Assembly: GCF_002079305.1 (NCBI RefSeq) | Contig: NZ_CP015039.1 | Span: 1,509,501 to 1,573,500 of the forward strand | Origin: Rhodovulum sp. P5 | GTDB taxonomy: Bacteria > Pseudomonadota > Alphaproteobacteria > Rhodobacterales > Rhodobacteraceae | Length of the DNA: 64,000 nucleotides | Direction of reading: 5' to 3' | Shown: in pieces, positions 56,645-64,000 of the stretch | Position numbering within the stretch: the first letter of the stretch is position 1 | Layout: each line of letters begins with the position of its first letter | Notes under the pieces: generated by a model | The model's database searches: none | The model's input: only the letters and a program-made list of their open reading frames with translations | What the model was told of the DNA's origin: nothing | Program-made: the position numbers and the translations under genes

Positions 56645-58591
56645 ATGAAAACCACCCTGCTTGCCGCCGGCGCGACCCTGCTGGCCGCCGGACCCGCCCT
56701 TGCCCAGCAGACAGACCCCTTCACGCTGGACGAGATCATCGTCGGCGCCGGCCTGACACCGATCGAAGCCGCGCGTTATGGCCGGGCCGTGACCGTTGTC
56801 ACCGCGGAAGAGTTGCAAGAGCGCCAGATCCGCTATGTCACCGATGCGCTGCGCGCCCTGCCCGGCGTCGCCATCAGCCAAAGCGGCGGGGCCGGTACGG
56901 CCACCGCGGTCCGCATGCGCGGGTCTGAAAACAACCACGTCCTTGTCCTGATCGACGGGGTGGACGTGTCGAACCCCTCCACCGGGGCGTATGACCTGTC
57001 GAACCTGCTGGCCGATGATATCGAACGGATCGAGGTTCTGCGCGGCCCGCAATCCTCGGTCTACGGGTCCAACGCCATCGGCGGGGTGATCAACATCGTC
57101 ACCAAGACCGCCAGCATGCCGGGGTTCGAGGGGACCGCGACCGTTGGCCTTGGCACGCAGGAAACGGCTGGCGCAAGCATCGCCCTGCGCTACACAGGTG
57201 ACCGGGCGCGGTTCTCCTTCTCGTCAGCGCGCCGGGTGACCGATGGCTTCGACATCTCCAACGACACCGATGGCAGTGCCGACGGCACCGCGAACACAAC
57301 GCTCAATGCCCGTGCCGAATTCGACCTGACCGAGGATATCACCATCGGCGCCACGCTGCGCCGGACCGAACAGGTGTCGGACTACGACGCGTTCAACTGG
57401 GGCGCGGCCAGCGCCGAAGACCTTGTCACCGATGGCGCCTATCAAAGCGATGTCACCAACATCTTCGGCGCGCTTCACGCCCGGGCCGATGCGTGGGACG
57501 GACGCTTCCGCAGCGAATTGCGCTACAGCGCCGGGGACATGGACACGATGCACACGCTGTCGGGAACGCCGACGTCTGACTACACCACGACGCGCACGGA
57601 TCTGAGCTATCGCGGCAGCCTGGCCCTTGACGGGGCGGACGTGGAGAGTTCTGCCCAGGTCCTGAGCGGTTATATCGAACGCAAGCGCGAGACGTTCCAG
57701 AACAACGACGCGACGCTGGTCTTCGACGCCTCCATGCTCGACAAGCAATCGCGGACCCTTCTGGGATATGTGCTGGAATATCGCGGGTCGTTCCTGCAGG
57801 ACGCGCTGACGGTGCAGGCCACCGCACGCCATGACGACAACGACGATTTCGCCGATGCCGATACGTGGTCCCTCGGCCTGTCCTACACCCTGCCCAACCA
57901 GACCACGCGCCTGCATGCCTCGGCCGGGACCGGTGTTCAGAACCCCACCATGTACGAACAGTTCGGCTATAATCCCGGCATGTGGAACGGCAATCCCGAT
58001 CTCGAACCGGAAAAGAGCAAGGACTGGGATATCGGGATCGAGCAGCGTTTCCTGGGGGATCGCGGTGTGATCGACCTGACGTATTTCCGCTCTACCCTGA
58101 CCAACGAGATCTCCAGCACCTATGATGTGAACACCGGCATCTCCACCCCCTATAACGAGGATGGCCAGAGCGACCGCGAGGGGATCGAACTGTCGGCGGA
58201 ATACAGTTTTGACAACGGCCTGACGCTGGGGGCGGGCTACACATGGCTCGACGCGACCGATCCCGATGGCGAGGTCGAGGTGCGCCGGCCGGAGCGGGAG
58301 CTTGGCCTGCATGCCTCCTATCTGCTTCCCAACGACAAGACCTTGATCGGGGCCGATCTTCGTCATGTCTCGGGGCTGTGGGATCTGGACTATACCGCCG
58401 CCTCGCTCGGGGCGAACCGGATCAGGCTGGACGACTACACCGTGGTCAACCTGACGCTTCAGCATGAAGTGAACGACCGGCTGACCCTGACCGCCCGGAT
58501 CGACAACCTCTTCGACGAGGACTACCAGGAGATCTACGGCTATGACGCGCCCGGCCGATCCGTCTATGCGGGCCTGACGGCGCGCTTCTGA
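56645..58591 (+). CDS. btuB: TonB-dependent vitamin B12 receptor
   Basis: BtuB imports cobalamin across the outer membrane using TonB energy. The ATG at 56645 has GGGGGAAG upstream; the protein is 648 residues with a signal peptide ending ALAQQ. A TonB box DEIIV is at residues 29-33, followed by the plug domain (VRMRGSENNHVLVLIDGVDVSNPS, IEVLRGPQSSVYGSNAIGGVINI) and a beta-barrel ending in GLTARF with the terminal Phe needed for assembly. The preceding riboswitch and following btuFCD support the substrate. Confidence 0.95.
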   Translation: MKTTLLAAGATLLAAGPALAQQTDPFTLDEIIVGAGLTPIEAARYGRAVTVVTAEELQERQIRYVTDALRALPGVAISQSGGAGTATAVRMRGSENNHVLVLIDGVDVSNPSTGAYDLSNLLADDIERIEVLRGPQSSVYGSNAIGGVINIVTKTASMPGFEGTATVGLGTQETAGASIALRYTGDRARFSFSSARRVTDGFDISNDTDGSADGTANTTLNARAEFDLTEDITIGATLRRTEQVSDYDAFNWGAASAEDLVTDGAYQSDVTNIFGALHARADAWDGRFRSELRYSAGDMDTMHTLSGTPTSDYTTTRTDLSYRGSLALDGADVESSAQVLSGYIERKRETFQNNDATLVFDASMLDKQSRTLLGYVLEYRGSFLQDALTVQATARHDDNDDFADADTWSLGLSYTLPNQTTRLHASAGTGVQNPTMYEQFGYNPGMWNGNPDLEPEKSKDWDIGIEQRFLGDRGVIDLTYFRSTLTNEISSTYDVNTGISTPYNEDGQSDREGIELSAEYSFDNGLTLGAGYTWLDATDPDGEVEVRRPERELGLHASYLLPNDKTLIGADLRHVSGLWDLDYTAASLGANRIRLDDYTVVNLTLQHEVNDRLTLTARIDNLFDEDYQEIYGYDAPGRSVYAGLTARF

Positions 58592-58593
58592 CG

Positions 58594-59427
58594 ATGCGTG
58601 GCTGGCTGCCCCTTGCTGCCGCCTTTGGCCTCGCCCTGTCCGGGGCGGGGCATGCGGCACCCAGCCGGGTGGTGTCGATGAATCTGTGCACCGATCAGCT
58701 TGCCCTGATGCTGGCCGCGCCGGGGCAACTGGTGTCCGTCTCCGTCTTCGCGAAACAGCCCCAGACCTCGGTGATGGCCGAAGCCGCGCAAGCCTATCCC
58801 AACAATCACGGGCTGGCAGAGGAGATCTATCTGCTCAACCCCGATCTGGTGGTCACCGGGCAGTTCACCGGGCAGGACACGGTGTCGATGCTGCGCCGGC
58901 TGGGGGTCCCGGTGGTGACCATGGCGCCGGCCTATTCGCTGAACGACATCCGCGACCGGATCACCGAGATGGGCCAGCATCTGGGGCGCGAGGAAACGGC
59001 GGCAGAGATCGTGGCACAGTTCGATGCCGATCTGACTGCCCTGACCGCAGATAGCCCGGACGAGCGGCCGCGCGCCGCGGTCTACACCGCGCAGGGCTAT
59101 ACCCCCGGCCCGAACAGCCTGTCGGGCGCGATGCTGGAGGCCGCGGGCTTCGACAATCTGGCGACAGAGCTTGGGCTGAGCGTCGGCGGGCGCATCCCGC
59201 TGGAACAACTGGTCATGCTCGACCCCGATCTGGTGGTTTTGCCGACACCTTGGCCGGGCGCCTCCCGGGCAGAGGATATCCTGACCCATCCCGTCCTGAA
59301 GAAACTGCAGGCGCGCGCCGGCACCGCGCCGCTCGCCGACCGGGACTGGGTCTGCGGCACGCCCCATGTGCTGCGCGCCATCGCCGGGCTGGTCGCGGCC
59401 CGCAAGACGCTGGAGGATGCACAGTGA
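58594..59427 (+). CDS. btuF: Periplasmic cobalamin-binding protein
   Basis: The 277-residue protein has a signal peptide (cut after GHAAP) and a class III periplasmic-binding fold with PSRVVSMNLCTDQLALMLA, LLNPDLVVTGQFTG, and the two glutamate-type docking positions usual for BtuF/FhuD. It starts 2 bases after btuB and passes cobalamin or cobinamide to BtuCD. The stop overlaps the btuC start (GTGA). Confidence 0.93.
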   Translation: MRGWLPLAAAFGLALSGAGHAAPSRVVSMNLCTDQLALMLAAPGQLVSVSVFAKQPQTSVMAEAAQAYPNNHGLAEEIYLLNPDLVVTGQFTGQDTVSMLRRLGVPVVTMAPAYSLNDIRDRITEMGQHLGREETAAEIVAQFDADLTALTADSPDERPRAAVYTAQGYTPGPNSLSGAMLEAAGFDNLATELGLSVGGRIPLEQLVMLDPDLVVLPTPWPGASRAEDILTHPVLKKLQARAGTAPLADRDWVCGTPHVLRAIAGLVAARKTLEDAQ

Positions 59428-60416
59428 TCGGCTATCGCCTTCTGCTCGCCGCGCTTGGCGCGCTGGTCGGGGCGCTTTTTGTCGCCTCGCTCGTGCTCGG
59501 GCCTGCCGACATCGCACCGGGGCAAAGCCTGCACGCGCTGGTCTTCGGCGACTCCGGGCCGCTGACGCTGGTGATGCGGGAAATCCGCCTGCCGCGGGCG
59601 ATCCTTGCGGCGCTGGTTGGCGCCAGCCTCGGGCTCAGCGGCGCCGCGCTTCAGGGCTATCTGCGCAACCCGCTGGCCGAACCGGGCCTGCTCGGGGTCA
59701 GCGGGTCGGCCGCCCTTGGCGCGGTGGTGTCGATCCAGACCGGGGTGACCGCAGGTCTTTCCCTCGCCCTGCCCTTCGCCGCGCTTGGCGGGGCGGCCGT
59801 GTCGGTTGCGCTGCTGTTACTTCTGGCGGGTCCGCGCGGCGGGTCGCTGACGCTGATCCTTGCCGGGATCGCGATCTCGGCCCTGGCCGGGGCGCTGACC
59901 TCGCTGGCGCTGAACCTTTCCCCCAACCCCTTCGCCGCCAGCGAGATCGTGTTCTGGATGCTGGGCTCGGTCTCGGACCGCTCGTTCGTCCATGTCGCGC
60001 TGGCGCTGCCCTTCATGGCCGCCGGGGCCGCGCTGGTTCTGCCGCTGGGGCGCGGGCTGGATGCGCTGACGCTGGGCGAGGATGCGGCAGAGGCGCTGGG
60101 CATCCGGCTTGGCCGGCTTCGGCTGCGGCTGGTGACGGGCGTGGCTGCCATGGTCGGGGCCGCGACGGCAGTGGCCGGGGCCGTCGGTTTTGTGGGGCTT
60201 GTCGTGCCCCATCTGTTGCGCCGCGCAGTGGGGGCACGCCCGGCCCGGCTGCTGCCCGCCAGCGCGCTGGGCGGGGCGGCGATGGTGCTGGCCGCCGATC
60301 TGGCCGTGCGCCTGATCCAGCCGGACCGCGACCTGAAGCTTGGCGTGATGACCGCGATCGTCGGCGCGCCCCTGTTCCTGCATCTGGTCTATCGCACGCG
60401 GAGGGATCTGGAATGA
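59424..60416 (+). CDS. btuC: Cobalamin ABC transporter permease
   Basis: The GTG at 59424 overlaps the btuF stop and gives 330 residues, the usual length of FecCD/BtuC permeases with ten membrane helices. The motifs MREIRLPRAILAALVGASLGLSGAALQGYLRNPLAEPGLLGVSGSAALGA, AVAGAVGFVGLVVPHLLRRAVG and the coupling region are conserved family features. It overlaps btuD by 4 bases. Confidence 0.94.
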   Translation: MIGYRLLLAALGALVGALFVASLVLGPADIAPGQSLHALVFGDSGPLTLVMREIRLPRAILAALVGASLGLSGAALQGYLRNPLAEPGLLGVSGSAALGAVVSIQTGVTAGLSLALPFAALGGAAVSVALLLLLAGPRGGSLTLILAGIAISALAGALTSLALNLSPNPFAASEIVFWMLGSVSDRSFVHVALALPFMAAGAALVLPLGRGLDALTLGEDAAEALGIRLGRLRLRLVTGVAAMVGAATAVAGAVGFVGLVVPHLLRRAVGARPARLLPASALGGAAMVLAADLAVRLIQPDRDLKLGVMTAIVGAPLFLHLVYRTRRDLE

Positions 60417-61171
60417 CGCTTCTCGCGCTTGACGGGCTGACCGTGCGGCGGGGCGATTGCCCGGTGGTGGACGGGGTTTCGCTCTCCGTGGCGCCGGGGG
60501 AGGTCGTGGGGCTGGTCGGGCCCAATGGGGCGGGCAAGACGACACTGATGCGGGCCGCCCTTGGCCTTCTGCCCCATCGCGGGCAGTCCTCTCTGGCCGT
60601 GCTGCCGCCCATCGACCGTGCCAGACAGGCCGCGTGGTTGCCGCAGTCCCGCGAAATCGCGTGGCCCGTGACGGTGGAAACCCTTGTCGCGCTGGGACGA
60701 CACCCCCATGGCGGCGGGGCGCCTGCCGCCGACAAGGACGCCATCGCCCGCGCCCTTGCACGGATGGACCTGACCGGCTTCCGCAACCGGATCGCCACCC
60801 GGCTGTCGGGCGGGGAACAGGCCCGCGTTCTGCTGGCCCGCGCGCTGGCACAGGACACGCCGCTGTTGCTGGCCGATGAACCCATCGCCGGGCTCGACCC
60901 CGCGCACCAGCTTGCCACGATGGCGGTGTTCAACGATCTCGCGGCCGAGGGGCGGGGTATTCTGGTCTCGCTTCACGATCTGGGCCTGGCGGCGCGGTTC
61001 TGCACCCGGCTTGTTCTGATGCAGGCCGGTCGCGTGGTGGCCGAAGGCGCACCCGATCAGGTGCTGTCGGCCGAGCGGCTGGCCGATGTCTTTGCCATAA
61101 CCGCCTGGCGCAAGGAAACGCCCGAGGGGCTGATCCTGCACCCGCTCTCCATCGCCGATCCCGCGCCGTGA
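60413..61171 (+). CDS. btuD: Cobalamin ABC transporter ATPase
   Basis: The 252-residue ATPase starts at ATG 60413 (overlapping btuC). It shows Walker A GPNGAGKTTLM, the Q-loop in AWLPQSREIAW, the signature LSGGEQARVLLARAL, Walker B PLLLADEPIAGLD and the switch His in LVSLHDLGLAA. Energises import through BtuC. It overlaps cbiZ. Confidence 0.95.
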   Translation: MTLLALDGLTVRRGDCPVVDGVSLSVAPGEVVGLVGPNGAGKTTLMRAALGLLPHRGQSSLAVLPPIDRARQAAWLPQSREIAWPVTVETLVALGRHPHGGGAPAADKDAIARALARMDLTGFRNRIATRLSGGEQARVLLARALAQDTPLLLADEPIAGLDPAHQLATMAVFNDLAAEGRGILVSLHDLGLAARFCTRLVLMQAGRVVAEGAPDQVLSAERLADVFAITAWRKETPEGLILHPLSIADPAP

Positions 61172-61827
61172 AGGTCACCCATCGCGCGCCGTGGCTGATC
61201 GCCGATCTGGGCGCCCCGCACCGTGTGCTGAGTTGGGCGCTGAACCGTCCGGGATTTGTGACCGCCCGGCGGATCGTCTTTCGCGAGGTCCGCAACCGGG
61301 ATCTGCCGGTGGAGGTCGATGCGACGGCGTGGCTTCAGGCCGAACTGGCCACGGCGGGGCTGGCGGACGCGCCGGCCCTGCTGACCTCGCGCAGCGTGGC
61401 AAGCTTCGCGCAGACGCGCGCCGACATCGAACGGGTGACCGTGCACTGTCTGGCCACCGTGGGCCTGTCGAATTCCGAACGGGTCGGCCACCGGCAACGC
61501 TTCGACCCGGCGCGCTTTGGAACCATCAATATCGCGCTGTCCTGTTCCGCCGGGCTGACCGAAGCCGCCCAGATCGAGGCGATGACCATCGCCGCATCCG
61601 CCCGAACCGCCGCGATCATCGAGGCTGGGTTCGACCTGCCCGAGGGTCGGGCGACGGGCACCGGGACCGATTGCATTGCCTTGGCGGCCCCGCCGGGCGA
61701 TCTGCCCTTTGCCGGGCTTCATACCGATATCGGAGAGGCGCTTGGCCGTGCGACCTACGATGCCGTGGACGCAGCCGCGGCGGACTGGCTGACCACCCGG
61801 CCCGACCTGCTGGGCGACGGCCCTTAA
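61168..61827 (+). CDS. cbiZ: Adenosylcobinamide amidohydrolase
   Basis: CbiZ cleaves the aminopropanol arm of adenosylcobinamide, or of adenosylpseudocobalamin in Rhodobacter sphaeroides, to adenosylcobyric acid, allowing the cell to rebuild its own cobamide. The 219-residue protein has LLTSRSVASFAQ, VTVHCLATVGLSNSERVG, the TINIALSCSAGLTEAAQIEAM stretch and ATGTGTDCIALAAP, all typical for CbiZ. It overlaps btuD by 4 bases and is the last gene of the riboswitch-controlled operon. It ends 10 bases from the convergent RpiR gene. Confidence 0.93.
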   Translation: MKVTHRAPWLIADLGAPHRVLSWALNRPGFVTARRIVFREVRNRDLPVEVDATAWLQAELATAGLADAPALLTSRSVASFAQTRADIERVTVHCLATVGLSNSERVGHRQRFDPARFGTINIALSCSAGLTEAAQIEAMTIAASARTAAIIEAGFDLPEGRATGTGTDCIALAAPPGDLPFAGLHTDIGEALGRATYDAVDAAAADWLTTRPDLLGDGP

Positions 61828-61837
61828 GGTCAGTATC

Positions 61838-62710
61838 TCAGGTGAACTTCCGGAACAGCTTGGTCCGGTCGAACATGTCGTCCAGCGTCTCCATCCGGGT
61901 GCGGGTTTCGGCCCATGTCCGTTCCTGCACGGCCGCCACGACGGTTTCGACCAGCAAAAGGGTCGAAATCGCGGAATCCCAAGCCGAGGGCACAACAGTG
62001 CGCCCCGTCAGGCAGTGCCGGGCAAGCACATGAACGGGAGAGCGCCACTGGTCCGTGAACAGCACGATCTCGGCCCCGCGGTCGGTCGCCATCTCGGCCA
62101 GTTTCAGCGTCGTGCTCTCATACCGGCGAAGGTCGAAGATCACCACAACGTCGCCCTCGGCCACGTCCAGCAGGTATTGCGGCCAGCCGTTGGACTGGCC
62201 TTGCAGATGCACGACACCCGGCCGCAGCATCTGGAGGTGCAGAAACAGATAGTCGGCCAGCACCCGGGTGATGCGCCCGCCCGCGACATGAACCCGCCGG
62301 TCCGGATCGGCCAGCAGATCGCAGGCCGCGTCGAAATCGGTCGGGTCGATCTGCGACAGGCATTGCCGGATATTGTCGATCACCGCCTCGGTGAACCGGT
62401 TCAGGATATGCCCGCCCGGGGCATGACCCGCCCATGTCTCCCGCCGGGCGATGGGGCCGGAGATCTTCGCCTCAAGCTCCACCCGCAGGGCCGCCTGGAA
62501 ATCGGGGTAGCCGGCGAAACCCAGCTTTTGCACCATCCGCGCGACCGTGGGCGTTGAAACACCCGCGCTATGCGCAACCTGCGTGATCGAGCCCAGACCG
62601 GAGACCGGGTAGTTCGACAGAATCGTGTCGGCCAACTGCCGCTCTGCCCGTGTCAGCGTATCGAGCCGGGCGTTCAACCTTTCGGCGATGGTGTCGTCAT
62701 GGTCCGGCAC
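61838..62710 (-). CDS. RpiR/MurR-family transcription regulator
   Basis: The start is GTG 62710 with GGAGG seven bases upstream, giving 290 residues (MPDHDDTIAERL). An N-terminal RpiR helix-turn-helix (GLGSITQVAHSAGVSTPTVARMVQKLGFAGYPDFQ) precedes a SIS domain that binds phosphosugars or related ligands (RRVHVAGGRITRVLADYLF and VVVIFDLRRYESTTLKLAE). It is divergent from an amidohydrolase and a TRAP transporter, so it probably controls them. Confidence 0.92.
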   Translation of the reverse strand: MPDHDDTIAERLNARLDTLTRAERQLADTILSNYPVSGLGSITQVAHSAGVSTPTVARMVQKLGFAGYPDFQAALRVELEAKISGPIARRETWAGHAPGGHILNRFTEAVIDNIRQCLSQIDPTDFDAACDLLADPDRRVHVAGGRITRVLADYLFLHLQMLRPGVVHLQGQSNGWPQYLLDVAEGDVVVIFDLRRYESTTLKLAEMATDRGAEIVLFTDQWRSPVHVLARHCLTGRTVVPSAWDSAISTLLLVETVVAAVQERTWAETRTRMETLDDMFDRTKLFRKFT

Positions 62711-62833
62711 GGATCGGCCTCCTTTGCTCAATATAGCGTCAGGTGTGAATCGGCTGAAGAGATATTTTCAGAAATTCATTTGACAGGTCGAGTTCGCCTG
62801 AAGAAATCTGTTCGCGATGATGAGGGGCCGCGC

Positions 62834-63604
62834 GTGACGGAAATCGGGACGGACATATCCAGACACAGGCCACTTGTGCAGACCGGCGATGCCGCGTCTG
62901 ACCTCGTGATCGTCTGCGAACATGCCTCTGCCGAAATCCCGCCGGACCTGAACGATCTTGGTCTCGACGCAGAACACAGGTTCAGCCACGCGGTATGGGA
63001 CCCCGGCGCGCTTGGGGTGGCACAGGCGATGCGCGCCGCCCTTGATGCGACGCTGGTGGCCGCGACGGTCTCTCGCCTTGTCCATGACTGCAACCGCCCC
63101 GGCGGCGCGCCCGAGGCGATGCCGGCACAGACCGAGGTGATCGCGATCCCCGGCAATGCAGGGCTGAGCGCTGCCGACCAGGCAGAGCGGGCCCGCCGTT
63201 ACTACGACCCGTTCCGGGGCGCGCTGGACCAGGCGCTTGCCGACCGGCCAAGGCCCCCGGTGCTGGTCACTGTGCACAGTTTCTCTCCGGTCTGGCACGG
63301 GCATCCGCGGGCGGTCGAACTGGGTATCCTGCACGATACCGACGACCGCCTTGCCCGGGCGATGCTGGCCGAGGCATCGGCGCAAACCGACCTGCGCGTC
63401 GCCGCGAACGAACCCTATGGACCGGAACACGGCGTGACCCATACACTGCGCCTGCACGGGGTCGAAAAGGGGCACGCGAACGTCATGCTGGAAATCCGCA
63501 ACGACCTGATCGCCGACCCGACGACACAGACGGCGATGGGCCAGAGGCTGGCCGCCCTGGTGCGGGACGCCCTGACCGCCATGGGTCACGGGGGCCGGTC
63601 GTGA
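62834..63604 (+). CDS. N-formylglutamate amidohydrolase-family protein
   Basis: The GTG at 62834 has GAGGGG upstream, giving 256 residues. The family features are visible: LVIVCEHASAEIPPDL with Glu-His as zinc ligands, SRLVHDCNRPGG, VTVHSFSPVWHG with a later His, and HANVMLEIRNDLI. Relatives hydrolyse N-formylglutamate in histidine breakdown, but many alphaproteobacterial paralogues have unknown amide substrates. The stop overlaps the TRAP permease start by 4 bases, linking the enzyme to uptake of its substrate. Confidence 0.87.
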   Translation: MTEIGTDISRHRPLVQTGDAASDLVIVCEHASAEIPPDLNDLGLDAEHRFSHAVWDPGALGVAQAMRAALDATLVAATVSRLVHDCNRPGGAPEAMPAQTEVIAIPGNAGLSAADQAERARRYYDPFRGALDQALADRPRPPVLVTVHSFSPVWHGHPRAVELGILHDTDDRLARAMLAEASAQTDLRVAANEPYGPEHGVTHTLRLHGVEKGHANVMLEIRNDLIADPTTQTAMGQRLAALVRDALTAMGHGGRS

Positions 63605-64000
63605 CAGGGGTCATGCGGGGATATGTGCGCATCATCGATGCCGTGAACTACCGCATCGGCCGGGTGATGATGTACGGCATCTTCGTGATGATGGGGATCC
63701 TCTTGTGGTCCTCAATCTCGAAAACCTTCTTCCTGCCCTCGCTCTGGACGCTGGAAATGGCGCAATTCGCGATGGTCGCCTATTACATCATGGGCGGCCC
63801 CTATTCGATCCAGTTGGGATCGAACGTGCGGATGGACCTGTTCTATGGCCGCTGGTCGATCACCCAACGGGCGTGGACAGATGCCTTCACCGTTCTGTTC
63901 CTGATCTTCTTTCTTGGCGTGCTGCTTTATGGCGGGATCGACAGCCTGCTTTACAGCCTGCAATACAACGAACGCAGCCCGACGGCGTGGCGCCCCGTGC
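63601..64000 (+). CDS. TRAP transporter small permease (DctQ), cut by the window edge
   Basis: The GTG at 63601 overlaps the previous stop (GTGA); ATG 63613 is an alternative. At least 133 codons are open to the right edge. Three of the four expected membrane helices are visible (RVMMYGIFVMMGILLWSSI, MAQFAMVAYYIMGGPYS and AFTVLFLIFFLGVLLYGGI). The motif GSNVRMDLFYGRWS is the typical DctQ loop. The large permease and binding protein should follow beyond the window. Confidence 0.9.
   Translation, partial: MTGVMRGYVRIIDAVNYRIGRVMMYGIFVMMGILLWSSISKTFFLPSLWTLEMAQFAMVAYYIMGGPYSIQLGSNVRMDLFYGRWSITQRAWTDAFTVLFLIFFLGVLLYGGIDSLLYSLQYNERSPTAWRPV

Overview
The window is a GC-rich chromosomal segment that reads as Alphaproteobacteria, most likely Rhodobacterales (Roseobacter group). 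The grounds are an RpoHII-type sigma-32, frequent GTG and TTG starts, many 4-bp ATGA/GTGA overlaps, a DUF1127 mini-protein, a CbiZ-type cobinamide salvage gene, and ruv and tol-pal operons lying close together. This placement is from gene content and order only. No 16S gene and no tRNA was recognised.

Region 1 (1-18.2 kb) is mostly housekeeping. A minus-strand operon runs rpoH, chaN-like, coaBC, dut and a membrane-anchored MoeB/ThiF-like protein. comM diverges from it. Next come rsmI-yraN and gshB on the minus strand, then a LpoA-like lipoprotein, glnD and murJ on the plus strand. A rhomboid-fold protein without catalytic residues, trpS, a PhnA-like protein, a 71-residue membrane peptide in a less GC-rich patch, and purU follow. 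Region 2 (18.3-27.5 kb) holds gatCA, two lipoproteins, a muramoyl amidase, RNase P RNA (rnpB), two tandem DUF533/TerB-like paralogues, rpmG with a clear terminator, and a one-carbon and chorismate block (folD, chorismate mutase, fhs).

Region 3 (27.7-44.1 kb) is a single minus-strand array: ruvC-ruvA-ruvB, two uncharacterised genes, a gene for a repeat-rich membrane protein, then ybgC-tolQ-tolR-tolA-tolB-pal-cpoB-tilS-ftsH. An IS1634-like element of about 1.75 kb sits in the repeat-protein gene. It leaves an N-terminal piece next to the ruv side and a large C-terminal piece overlapping ybgC. It therefore physically separates two gene sets otherwise joined by short overlaps. One uncharacterised gene encodes a predicted secreted protein with a CxPHxC motif like that of Ivy lysozyme inhibitors.

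Region 4 (44-53.4 kb) has a DUF1127 protein, a PfkB kinase, nth, an orphan trpF-like gene, an AraC-MGMT repair protein, an OmpA-type lipoprotein, a FadR-type regulator preceded by a long palindrome that includes its ribosome binding site, an aminotransferase of the alanine/serine-glyoxylate type, and a universal stress protein with a SulP anion transporter.

Region 5 (53.4-61.8 kb) is a complete-looking vitamin B12 acquisition locus. One cobalamin riboswitch precedes exbB-exbD-exbD-tonB and a second precedes btuB-btuF-btuC-btuD-cbiZ. The second ExbD has Asn in place of the essential membrane Asp, and tonB carries two apparent -1 frameshifts at 5-base homopolymers. The window ends with an RpiR regulator divergent from an N-formylglutamate amidohydrolase-like gene and the start of a TRAP transporter small permease.
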